The translations under genes were made by a program, and so were the position numbers. From Misgurnus anguillicaudatus (taxonomy: Eukaryota > Chordata > Actinopteri > Cypriniformes > Cobitidae): a stretch of DNA of 64,000 bases. The notes below the pieces were generated by a model. That model did no database searches and was not told the origin of the DNA. It was given only the letters and a program-made list of their open reading frames with translations. The stretch lies in assembly GCF_027580225.2 (NCBI RefSeq), contig NC_073339.2:44286501-44350500 (forward strand), in the 5' to 3' direction. Shown here one piece after another: positions 51,450-62,800 of this stretch; position 1 is the first letter of the stretch, and each line of letters starts with the position of its first letter.

Positions 51450-51464
51450 CACGTGGATATATAG
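51450..51464 (-). promoter_or_regulatory. atic: atic promoter: E-box and TATA-like motif
   Basis: A CACGTG E-box at 51450-51455 lies beside an AT-rich CTATATAT-like stretch (51457-51464 on the minus strand), about 95 nt upstream of the atic ATG. A second CACGTG is in intron 1 at 51031-51036. De novo purine genes are known Myc/Max targets through CACGTG, so the sites are plausible regulators; function is inferred. Confidence 0.4.
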
Positions 51465-53089
51465 TTTGATTCCGGACAGATGCATGCCGGGAAATGTCGT
51501 TTTACACGCGCTTAGCTTAACTACCTGCGTAACTTATAACTTTCTGTTTATTAATTGTTTCTGTTTTTATTCTTCATTTTATTGATTGATTATTCTTGTT
51601 GTTGAGTATTTATTGTTATTATATTGCTGCTGTTATTAATACTTTTACGTTTTATAAAGTACTATTACACTTTAATTATTTAAATAACTCTAAACATGGA
51701 TTATTTATTACATATGTTATAATAATTATTATTAATAATAACAACACTTTTATAATTACAAACCATTACACATGGGGTTCAGGAAAAAAATACACACCAA
51801 CGCAAAACAAAAAAAACATAAACATGATACATATTTGCAGAATTTTAATCATGACATCAAATTCAAAACAACTTTTATTAACTACGTGTGTACGTGTGCG
51901 TGCGTTTATTTACTCAGGAAAACAGTATTTGATTAAAATCATTTGAACCTGAATTATAAGTAGGAAATGACGTGCAACGTCGCAGTTGACGTTTGCAAAC
52001 AAACCGCTAGAGGGCGCTGTTGTGTTGTACGTCGCTTATTTCCATAGCACGCCATCATCAAGGTTTGATATGATCTATCCTAGTAAATGTGACGTAGGCT
52101 ATTTGGACACTTAAGTGATACTGAAAGTGTCACTGCATAAAATATCAACATAAACTATCAAACCAAGAGTAGAGTTTGAAATAAGTCATCATAACACTTT
52201 TCCGTCTTAAACAGAAACAGTAAAAAATTATGTTTCAATTCAATAAGTCACATCAACATCTGATTTTACATTACTTTAACTTATCAAACTTATTATACAG
52301 TTACAGCAACTAACCACTAGTCGTAATTTAAAATAGCTAATCATGGTTTTACTGTAGTAAAACCATGGTTACGTACCACAAAATAATTTGCAAAAATCAT
52401 TGTTAAACCATGGTTTTGCTAATAGTAATCAATACACCAAAAAACATAGTGTACCACAAAAAAAAAACATGGTTAATTTTCGTAGGGTCAAGTAAGTTAT
52501 AATGACGTACACAGCCATTGATTCAAATTAAATGTTTTTTTTACAGTGAAAAGTTATAAAGAATTTATGATTTTATTGTTCACTTTTCAGACAGATTTCA
52601 ACTGTTTATATGGTATGAATATAATTTCTATGACGCAAACTTTAAAGGAGAACTGGACAGTATTTTTTTATTACATGTGATTGAGTTTTATTCATGAATT
52701 GTATTCATTAAATCAGGCCGAGAGTCTTGTTTTTAAAGTATTAAAGCACACAAAATGTATCATAACAATTTTATTGCTTTTTAAAGGTTGCTATGCTTTG
52801 TTCACATCTGTTCCGCATGAGATCTGGACGATCAGAAATAAAGTAATAAAGGAAGTTTTTAAACTTCAGAAATTGTATTTAACCACGCCAACAACATCTA
52901 CACCCCATACCTTCAGCCTTAAGATAAAATACTATTAAGATACACTTTTAGGGTAATAATGTTTGTGTTTTTGCAAATATTGCAAGCCAGATTCAAACTC
53001 ATCATCATGGCTTAATATAGCAGACATAAAAGAAACCATAAGTGTGAAAAACACATTCAACAGAAAAGTTATATTAGCATTTCCCTTTG
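51465..53089. other. AT-rich region upstream of atic
   Basis: No gene is seen. A patch at 52320-52490 (CATGGTTTTACTGTAGTAAAACCATG and mirrored AACCATGGTTTTG) looks like a MITE fragment. The rest is low-complexity AT sequence. Confidence 0.45.
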
Positions 53090-53560
53090 ACTTTTTCAGG
53101 CTCTGTAGTTGGTTTGTTTAGGTTAAAACACATAATGAGTTCATTAGGGCACATTGCAGTAATAATCACTTGGCTTGTGCCAAACCAGCTTCCCCATGAG
53201 TTTTGGAAACCTGTCTTTGTAATTTAATTAAAGTGAACAAATAGCACGTGCAAACGTGGCCCCGGGGGGCAATTAAGACAAAATTGTGAGTGAGCAGATA
53301 CCGGCCTAACGATTTGCGCCACCTATCTCAGTTAAGTTGATTGCATCGATTTCATTGATTTGCAATGGCTTCAGGCTAATTTCATCTCCAAAGGTGTGCA
53401 CTCTGTCTCCGGCGACGCCACTTATTTATTTCTTTACCCATCTACCTCTTTTTATTTTGCCAAGTGATTAGATGAAAGTGTTTCATCAGGGGCAACAAAA
53501 AGTCTCTTTTGCAGAAGGTGGCGTGAGGTTGGGGAATCAATAACTTTTTATTTGCCTGAG
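53090..53560. promoter_or_regulatory. Candidate conserved non-coding element
   Basis: Unlike its surroundings this stretch is balanced in composition, free of repeats and rich in homeobox-like AATTAA/TAATTA cores, with a CACGTG at about 53247. It resembles developmental enhancers in texture only; there is no direct proof. Confidence 0.25.
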
Positions 53561-53718
53561 GGTCAACACAGGTTGGATGTTATTGATGCTCTTAAATGCA
53601 TCACAAGTCTGTTTAGTCAAGGTCTGGCAAAAAATGCTGAGCTAGACAAGAAAGCGGCATTTACTGGGAAAAGCTGTGTATGTTTTCAGACCTACTTGCA
53701 TATTAGGCATAAAAGTCA

Positions 53719-53822
53719 GTGCTGGCTAATTCATAAATTTATTGCACATCTTATTGAGGTCCAAGTACAAAACTATATTTATGATGAATTTTAACATTTT
53801 TAGATGGAAATGTGCCGTTTTG
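53719..53822. repeat. Isolated unit related to the 55-57 kb satellite
   Basis: GTGCTGGCTAATTCATAAAT, TTGCACATCTTATTGAGGTC and AAATGTGCCGTTTT recur nearly unchanged at about 56297-56400, 56615-56725 and 56935-57040. This single copy, 1.2 kb before the array, may be the source or an outlier. Confidence 0.7.
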
Positions 53823-53929
53823 CCGATAAGAATCGACTTTGGGGCATTATTGCTATCAAGGTAGGCTATTTTGGGGTGATTTCTAGGTGATTGGTTAAAA
53901 ACGAAGGTCCATAGTTGTCACTTGGACAA

Positions 53930-54045
53930 TGACCTTTAAAAAAGTCCTACTGTATGTACCATTTAGGTACAGATATTTGAAGGTATTAATATGAACTTTT
54001 TGGTGCAAAGGTGTACGTTTCGAAAGGGTACTTCTGACAATTTTT
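53930..54045. repeat. Short GTAC-rich dispersed repeat, copy 2
   Basis: AAAAAAGTCCTACTGTATGT and ACCATTTAGGTACAGATAT match 59035-59080 and 1800-1830. Confidence 0.55.
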
Positions 54046-54129
54046 TGATCATTTTATCTGACAGTGAATGCTTTCGGGACCCAACAGCTTTTTAATATTT
54101 CCTTCAATGTAAACCTACATGAGACAAAT

Positions 54130-54775
54130 CTACATACAATCTGATAAGAACACGAAGTGCAGAAGGTCAGATAAACCTAATAAACATCATTTATCCGCAT
54201 TGGCAAAAGTGAGAGACATATAGGGGTGGTTTCCCGGACATGGATTTGACTAATCCTAGACTAAAATAAATATAAGAGCTGCCCAAACTGAAAACAACTT
54301 GCACTGACATATCTTAAAATACATCAGTGCCCTTTGTTTTTCCTTAAAGTGCACACCAGTAATGTATTTAGTAAGGCATGTTTATTCAAACTAGTTATAT
54401 TTCTTAATTAAACTAAGGCCTAGTCCTGGTTTAAACTAATCCCTGTCCGGGAAACCACCCAATAAGGATTAGCTAAAGCCAGGACTAGTTAAAGTAAGAT
54501 GTTTAAGCATCAATTATGCCTTAGAAAAAGACTTTACTGATGTGTATCTTAAGACAAATTAATGGCACTGCATATTTTTAGATCTGTCAGCGCAAGTTTT
54601 TTTTTTTTTTAGTTGAAACAGCTCAAACGTGTTTTAGTCTAGGACTAGCCTTAAGCGTTGTCTGTGAAACCAGGGGTGTATGTTTTAAATGCTTATAACT
54701 TATAAATGTAAAATTATGTCAATGTTTTAGAGCACACTTATAAATATCCCTAAGGCTAAAATATTCATACTAAGA
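54130..54775. repeat. Old dispersed repeat, copy 2, interrupted by MITE insertions
   Basis: The flanks match 26880-27035. Between them lie 54222-54463 (GGTGGTTTCCCGGACATGGA mirrored by CCTGTCCGGGAAACCACC) and a second related inverted half ending near 54680 (GTTGTCTGTGAAACCAGG). Confidence 0.65.
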
Positions 54776-54919
54776 CAAAAATAAATAAAAACATACATTT
54801 TGATTTCATGGAGATTTCAATAAAGGATACAGGTTAAATTACACACCAAAGTCTAATACTTTTCCAAACCCAACTGTAAATAGGGCATTATTTGCTGTAC
54901 CAATGCTTCCCCAAGCATG

Positions 54920-57320
54920 CGTCACTATAATCTGTATTGATATTTTAACATATTCAGACCTTCAAATCAAATTCAGCAGTTATCTGATCGAGTGTGAATA
55001 TTTTCACCATGCACAAATAGTTTCCAACATTTCACGAGGAGATTCACCAATTAATAAAAGTCATCTCCTACAGATATCATCTCAGCAGACGACTTTGGGC
55101 CGGATCAGCACCGTATCCTCGCCAAAGTCAGCAGCTCCGGTGCGGATCCGGCGCACATCCGACGCAGATTTGGTCCGGAGTCATATGCATGCTTCAAATC
55201 AAATCGAAAAACCAGCATTTCTCAAAACCTCACAAGTCATTACATTTGTCCTTGACACTCATACCTGTAATCTTTTAACGCAAAGGCCCAATTTCCACTA
55301 GCCGGAGCGGTGGGATGGTTTTATTTATCTTTGAATCTGTATTGATATTTTAACATATTCAGACCTTCAAATCAAATTCAGCTATTATCTGACCGAGTGT
55401 GAATATTTTCAACATGCACGAATAGTTTCCATCATTTCACGAGGAGATTCACCAGATCCGTACCAGAGCGAGGATACGGTGCGGATCCGGCGCAGAGTCG
55501 TCTGCTGAGATGACTTCTGTAGATGACTTTTATTAATTGGTGAATCTCCTCGTGAAATGTTGGAAACTATTCGTGCATGTTGAAAATATTCACACTCGGT
55601 CAGATAATTGCTGAATTTGATTCAGACGTTTAAATCAAATCCTGCAATTATCTGAGCAAAAGTGTTAATATTTTCACCATGCACAAATGGTTTCCAACGT
55701 TTCATGAGGAGATTCACAGATTCATAAAAGTTATCTTCTACAGAAGTCATCTCAGCAGACAACTCTGGATCGGATCCGCACCGTATCCTTGCCAAAGTCA
55801 GCAGCTCCAGTGCAGATCCGGCGCAGATCCGGCCCGGAGTCGTATGCATGCTTCACATCAAATCGAAAAACCACCATTCCTCAAAACCTCACAAGTCCTT
55901 ACATTTGTCCTTGACACTCATACCTGTAATCTTTTAACACAAAGGCCCAATTTCCACTAGCCAGAGCGGTGGGAAGGTTATATTTATCTGCTAATCTGTA
56001 TTGATATTTTAACAGATTCAGACGTTTAAATCAAATCCTGCAATTATCTGACCGAAAGTGTTAATATTTTCACCATGCACAAATGGTTTCCAACATTTTA
56101 CGAGGAGATTCACAGATTCATAAAAGTTATCTTCTACAGAAGTCATCTCAGCAGACGACTCTGGGCCGGATCCATACCATATCCTCGCCAAAGTCAGCAG
56201 CTCCAGTGCGGATCTGGTGCAGATCCGGCCCGGAGTCGTATACATGCTTCACATCAAATGGAAAAACCAGCATTCCTCACAAGTCCTTGCATTTGTCAGT
56301 GCTGGCTAATTCATAAATTAATTGCACATCTTATTGAGGTCCAAGTACAAATCTATATTTTCGATTAAATTAAAATTTTTTAGATGAAAATGTGTTGTTT
56401 TCTCATACAAAACTTATCAGCAGTTTTGTTTTAAACGTCATCTGCTACAGAAGTCATCTCAGCAGACGACTCTGGGCCAGATCTGCACCGTATCCTCGCC
56501 AAAGTCAGCAGCTCCAGTGTGGATCCGGCACAGATCCGGCCCGGAGTCGTATGCATGCCTCACACCAAATGGAAAAACCAGCTTTCCTCACAACCTCACA
56601 AGTCCTTGCATTTGTCAGTGCTGGCTAATTCATAAATTAATTGCACATCTTATTGAGGTCCAAGTACAAATCTATATTTTCGATGAATTTTAAAATGTTT
56701 AGATAAAAATGTGCCATTTTCTCATGCAAAACTTATCACCAGTCTTGTTTTAAAACGTCATCTCCTACAGAAGTCATCACAGCAGATGAGTTTGGGCCGG
56801 ATCTGCACCGTATCCTCACCAAAGTCAGCAGCTCCAGTGTGGATCCGGTGCAGATCCGGCCCGGAGTCGTATGCATGCTTCACATCAAATGGAAAAACCA
56901 GCTTTCCTCACAACCTCACAAGTCCTTGCATTTGTCAGTGCTGGCTAATTCATAAATTTATTGCACATCTTATTGAGGTCCAAGTACAAATCTATATTTT
57001 CAATGAATTTTAACATTTTTAAATGAAAATGTGCCGTTTTCTCATGCAACACTTATCAGCAGTCTTGTTTTAAACGTCATCTGCTACAGAAGTCATCTCA
57101 GCACACGACTCTGGGCCAGATCTGCACCGTATCCTCACCAAAGTCAGCAGCTCCGATGTGGATCCAGTGCAGATCCGGCCCGGAGTTGTATGCATGCTTC
57201 ACATCAAATAAAAAAACCAGCATTCCTCAAAACCTCACAAGTCCTTGCATTTGTCCTTGATATCCATACCTGTAATCTTTTAGGACAAAAGTCTGATTTC
57301 CACTAGCCGGAGCAATGGGA
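54920..57320. repeat. Complex satellite with GC-rich GATCCGG core
   Basis: The core GTCATCTCAGCAGACGACT ... CGTATCCTCGCCAAAGTCAG ... CAGATCCGGCCCGGAGTC recurs in the same direction near 55076, 55746, 56142, 56450, 56768 and 57090, with an inverted copy at about 55455-55520. Units are roughly 320-670 bp and alternate between two flanking types. Frames inside (for example 55679-55960) are repeat artefacts with no known domain. Confidence 0.85.
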
Positions 57321-57329
57321 TGTTTATAT

Positions 57330-58080
57330 TTATCTTCTGATTCACCGTAATTGTATCTAATTGGCAGATCAGGAGTTCATTAAAGCAGATTAAGCTCAGG
57401 GGAGGACGAGAGGAACGGTGTTGTATTGGTCAACAGGGTTACGGCGGAGGAGAGAGAATTAGCTGATTAAAATGGACAAGCGCTTGAACATAAGGTGGGA
57501 GGGGCCGAGGGTGATTGATGGCTAGATGTAGCAGGTTGAAGTGTTTGGCTAAGGCATGTCAGCGAGTTGCTATAGAATGAGCGAGATGTCTTCATCAATT
57601 TACAGCCATTATCGTGTCAAAAGGAGAGCTGCCATTTGCATGAGACTGCTTTGTAGGCAATCAATCTCATGCATACTAGAAATGCACACATTTCAAGGCC
57701 TAGACACGATCACTATGTATATACACAAATGCATTTAAATCTATACCCAAATGAAGTCTTACTTTGTATATTTGTAGCCATTTTGTGTCTGTTTTACGTA
57801 GATTACTCGCACACACACATAGACCCATAAATGCGTACGCACCCCGCCCTCACCCCACATTTTTACCGTAAGCCCGTTTAATTTTCCTGAAATAGGCACC
57901 TGACAGCTGCTTCATATTGATGGAGTATGCAGAGACAAATGAAACCGTAGACTGACACGTTGTTATCCGTCCCAAGATGCTGTTCATCTTCTCATCGCAT
58001 ACATAAACACGCACATTGGTGCGGTTGCTTTATGGTATCACTTATCATGATTACTGCGAGAAAGCATTACGGTTTGCATT
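57330..58080. promoter_or_regulatory. Candidate unique or conserved non-coding stretch
   Basis: Balanced composition, no internal repeats, with segments such as CAGATTAAGCTCAGG and CACCTGACAGCTGCTTCATA (E-boxes). It stands out between satellite and MITE sequence. Enhancer activity is speculation. Confidence 0.2.
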
Positions 58081-58990
58081 AACTGCTTTTCTGGGATGTT
58101 GACACAATTGATGTGAATATTAAGTGATATTTATATTCTGATATGGATGGTTGATATGGGTTTTAATGGTCAAAATTAATTTGGATGTCTGTAAGTGAGT
58201 TTAAAAGAGTTGTGGATGTATTGTATAATGTTTTCTATCTGTCCTTATTGCTATTAAGTGTATGCATGAAATGTCAGTTTGCATTACAAGCATTGACGAT
58301 TATGATGCCTGGGGTTGTTTGGTTGCTAATGTCTAACAATAGCCTTAAAATATATCACATGTAAATAGTGAAAATCTAATTATCAGTAATATTTATTAAG
58401 GCAAACAAACTCCTAACCACATGCATTAAATGCATCTAGCAACAGCATTTGTGAACAGACACAAATCATGACATCTCAAATCATGCATTTTGTCTCTCTC
58501 CTTCCTTTTTTACATTTGTACATTGCAGATGTGAAAAAGTCATGAATTATCGACAATCGAGCCATATCTGGGACATCTGGGACTAGGTGGGATCTTTTGA
58601 CTTCAAGCAAGCACTTAAAATCCACTACGAGTCGTCGCCAACACCTGTAAGTCTTGGAAATGACTTTTGCACATAGCATAACTTAAATTTCTTTAGAAAA
58701 CTTACAAATCTAGTTTAACCTTTATTGCTTGTTTTGAGATCTTAAAGAGAAACACAGGATAAAGATGAGGTGAACATCTTGAATGCCAGCACCATTAATG
58801 GCTGTAATTAGACCGAGTGGATGGATCTGAACAGATTACAACCTTCTCGTCATATAAGGTGAAGTGCTCTGATAAATAAGGGGTGTAATCTCTCTCATAT
58901 GCACAGACACAATCACCCAAAAACACACATACAACCATATGGATGTACATACATCTCTTATATGCTAGAAACAATGTTTCAACAATGTGG
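58081..58990. other. Non-coding stretch
   Basis: No gene, repeat border or RNA structure could be supported; a 140-codon minus frame overlapping it (58795-59217) runs into the repeat at 58995 and shows no domain. Confidence 0.4.
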
Positions 58991-58994
58991 TGCA

Positions 58995-59162
58995 CTGTCA
59001 AAAAAAAAAGGTACAAAGCTGTCACTGGGGCTGTACCCTTTAAAAAAGGTACTAATATGTACCATTTAGGTACAAATATGTATCTTTGAACTGCCAATAT
59101 GTACTTTTGAAGTATTAATATGCACTGTCCCAGTGACAACTTTTGTACCTTTCTTTCAGAGA
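58995..59162. repeat. Short GTAC-rich dispersed repeat, copy 3
   Basis: GGTACAAAGCTGTCACTGGG is mirrored by CCCAGTGACAACTTTTGTACC. Complete copy of the family at 1790-1912. Confidence 0.8.
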
Positions 59163-59277
59163 ATGTGAGATGCATTGGGTATATAACATCTTTATTTGAA
59201 TAAGAGCTTTGCTGCAATTAAAAATAAAATCACTTTTATTTATTTCATGTCAAAGACTTTGAAACAAATAAAATTCT

Positions 59278-59500
59278 CTGGCCAAAAATATGTTTTAAAT
59301 ATATACTAAATCCTTTTTGTAGAAAGTAAAGCTTAATTAAATATATATTTTTTATTTGAAAATACATTTAGCTTTAACCTTCATATATTTATTTCAAAAT
59401 GTATTTCAGGGGCAACAAATATATATTGTACATCCCATACGGCAAAAATATATTTTAAATACATACATATAAATAATATGTATTTTTTGTTTAATGAACA
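59278..59500. repeat. Partial CCATACGGCAAAAA family element
   Basis: Shares AATTAAATATATATTTTTTA, TTTCAGGGGCAACAAATATA and CCCATACGGCAAAAATATAT with 21698-22580; truncated and rearranged. Confidence 0.65.
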
Positions 59501-59760
59501 CTGTAAAAAAAATCAGTAGAAATTGCAGCTGGGTTGCCGGTAATATAGGCCTACTGTAGATTTAAATTTATGTTATTTACTGGCAACATTTATTTCAAAG
59601 TTAAATGAACATTTAACATTTAAAAGTCTTTGTCTTTACAGAGTAAAACTAAAAAAACAGCATCAAGCAAAACATTCTGGGAAACAAAATCTGAAGCAAA
59701 AAACAGAAAAAGGTTGATGATGATTTCTGGTTCCCAGAATGCTTTGCATGAAGCTTGTAG
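59501..59760. repeat. Probable MITE fragment
   Basis: ACACTGTAAAAAAAATCAGT and AGAAATTGCAGCTGGGTTGC, with mirrored CATTCTGGGAA/TTCCCAGAATG near the right side, suggest a short inverted-repeat element just before the retrotransposon. Confidence 0.45.
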
Positions 59761-59891
59761 AAAAGGCCCCAAAGTTATGCTAGAGTTGTTATTATTTATT
59801 CAATCATGCTTTATGTTTCATGTTTTCTGCCGTTTATTCAGTGCTTGTAACAGATTAGGAAAGTGCGCACTGGTTTGTGTATTTTATCTGA

Positions 59892-62800
59892 TGTCACGCA
59901 GTTAGTATGCAGTACGGTAGAGAGAGACGTTTGTTGTCACGCACTTAGTATGCAGTATGATAGAGATAGGCGTTCGTCATTACAGTTAATATTCAGTACT
60001 ACAGAGATTGTCTGTCGGTTCGGACATAATGGTGGGTGTCATTTTTCCTCAGAGTGTGCGTGAATGTGAAAAGTAAGTAAAGTTATATCTGCTGCATTAC
60101 TCGTGATATTGTACTTTTGGCGCTGTTATTTCTGTTATTTGATATGTTAATTAAGAGTTTTTAGGGGTCGCTACACGACCGTTGTGTTAATTATATCTAC
60201 CTGATTCAATACGTCGGATCGAATATTTCATATCGGGTTGAGACATGTTTGCTTTATTTAACACTTGTTGTTATAAATGTTCATTATTGTGGCTGAGTAA
60301 AGTTTTATGTGGTGTTAAATATTATTATCTGGACTGCTATTAAGGCTTTAAAGTATGTTATAAATGACAGTATGTTATAGTTACGTTATTGGTAACTTAA
60401 TGTATGGTAGATAATATTAGAAGTGTTTAAATCCTTTCTCTTTGCATACTTTTCTTAAGTTTTAGAGATATATAGTCATATTTTCTGATTATTGTTTATT
60501 TTATATTATAATGTAGAGGGGAATGAGTATATGTATGTTTCCCTTATTCATTTGTATTTTGTTTCTCTCTTTATAGAAACCACACCCATATTCAAAATTG
60601 CATTTAAACTCGCTCAAAGGAGAATAAATAGAACATTAAGAATATATCTCGGCTCTTTATTGCATACTCTGGAATATTTGGCCTTAAGGAGTGTTCTGGC
60701 CGACACACCTGTGTGAACCTGATGATAAACCCAGAATTAGCACCTATACTGAGTGTTTACCCATTATCTCCACTACATTGATGGTCCTTCGAGCCGGATC
60801 ACTGGGTTTACGTCAGAGATGGAATTACATCCAGAGTATGATGCTTGCGGTGCACGTCCCAAACGGCACATTCGCCCACCTGTCCGCTATGCAGACTATG
60901 AGGTCGATTATAGAGGCTACAGCGGTGAGAGGTACAGACACCAATTAGAGAGTACTCACCAGGAGGGAAATGCCAGGAAGACAACCCTCACCTCCCCTTA
61001 TGACTCTCCCCTTCGCCCGCAGAGGCGGGATGCTATTCTTCAGGAGATGGACCTGAGCTATAGGGCAGAGAGCCAACAGCACAGCCAGGAGAATCAGCTA
61101 GCCCCCCAGCGGTTGCCAGATAGAGAGTTTAGGGAACAGCCACGAGATTACTCTACTCCTCTACCGTCATCGCTGCACCCCATACATACACAGGAGAAGA
61201 ACCGAGTAGATTTAGATGACATTCGTTATGAAAGACACCTTCTGCAGCAGACACAGCGGCACATGGCATCAGATTTAGTAGAGCTAAGAGAATTGCGATC
61301 AGACATGAAACAGTTAATAGATGCTGTTCGCAACCTGCAGAGTCCAACCTCTATTCATACCAGAAAGCCAGAGTTAACGGTGATGTCGCCACTGACACAT
61401 GTTGAAAAGGAACCTAAAGCTGAGGAAGAGGATGATTGGCCTGCACCACCACCATGGCCAGACCCAGAAATGGACAAGCTTATCCCTTGTGATCCGCCTA
61501 TGGCACATTCGCTTATCAGTAGAATAGATGAGGTTCCAAAGATTAAGAAAGAAGCACTGTCAGCCCCAGCTCATGATCTGTCTGTGGGTCAGCCACAAGT
61601 TAATCACTCAGGACGTGGGGCCCTTCCTCCTGCCAGGCCATGGGAAGACACTGCATGTCATCCATCACCCTGGTTCAAGCCCGTTCAGTTGCCGCAGCAG
61701 TCACATGGATTACCTCCAGCTGAGCCTAAGTATACTACGGCTTATGGTGGTCAAAGAAATGAGCTTGGCTACAACCTAACGCCCCAACAGCGACCTCCAG
61801 GCATGGCATGGACACAGGCCCCGCCCTTTAGCTCACCTCAAGGTCATAACTACAGCGTCCCAGAGCCAAGTTACCGTGGGCCACGCCCAACAATCCGCAG
61901 CTTCTCAAGTCGGGACCCAAGTGAGTTCGCGCGGCTCAAGATCTCATTGGAGAACCTCTTACCACATGATGCATCTGAGCTGTTCAAATACCAAGTGTTG
62001 GTTGATCACCTGCAACTAGAAGAAGCCAGGTTAATAGCAGATGCTTACCTTAACTCCCCAACACCCTTCTCAGACACAATGGTTGCCCTAAATGACAAGT
62101 TCGGCCAGCCACATCAGATAGCGCTGAGGCGTATTGCTGCTGTGATGGACTCACCTGACATAAGGCGGGGAGACTTTGCTGCATTTGAGAAGTTTGCACT
62201 CCAGATACAGTCACTGGTTGGGATGCTGAAGACAATAGGCCACGAGGGTGAAGTGGAACTACAGTGTGGCTCACATGTTGCTCGTCTGCTGAGCAAGCTG
62301 CCGCCTGAACAGAGAGCAGAGTTTCGCCGCTGCATGTACCATCAGGGTACGCAAACCCACACATTAACTAATCTTTCCGATTGGTTGAAATACGAGTCTT
62401 GGTGCCAGGACTCTGAAGGACAGTTAGCTGTGAGAGGAGCTCGAGAGAAGCCGGTGTTCAGGCATGAAGGTAGGAAGAGTAAGCAGCCTACTACTGTCCT
62501 CCATGGTGTGAAGGACACTGCAAAGAGATCTGAGGCTCCAGTGCCAAGCAGCTCCTTTAAAGGAAACAAGAACAAGCCATATTGTCCATTCTGCAATGAG
62601 GAACACTACCTTAGCCAGTGTACAAAGGTATCCAGGTTAACAAAGGATCAGCTGACCGAATGGATAAAAAGTAACAAGAGGTGTTGGCGATGTGCACGGC
62701 CACATCAGGCGGCTCAGTGCAACTTAAGGAAACTATGCAGCCTCTGCCAAGGGAAACACCTCCAGGTTCTGCATGAGGTGAATAAGAGGTCACCCAAGGA

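Noticed and set aside
54903..57306. Series of similar frames of 75-132 codons in the satellite
   Set aside because: The similarity comes from the DNA repeat; frames shift between units and none matches a protein family.
60753..60818. Earlier ATG for the retrotransposon Gag
   Set aside because: This part lies in the presumed LTR and primer-binding region; ATG 60819 gives the usual start of this protein type.
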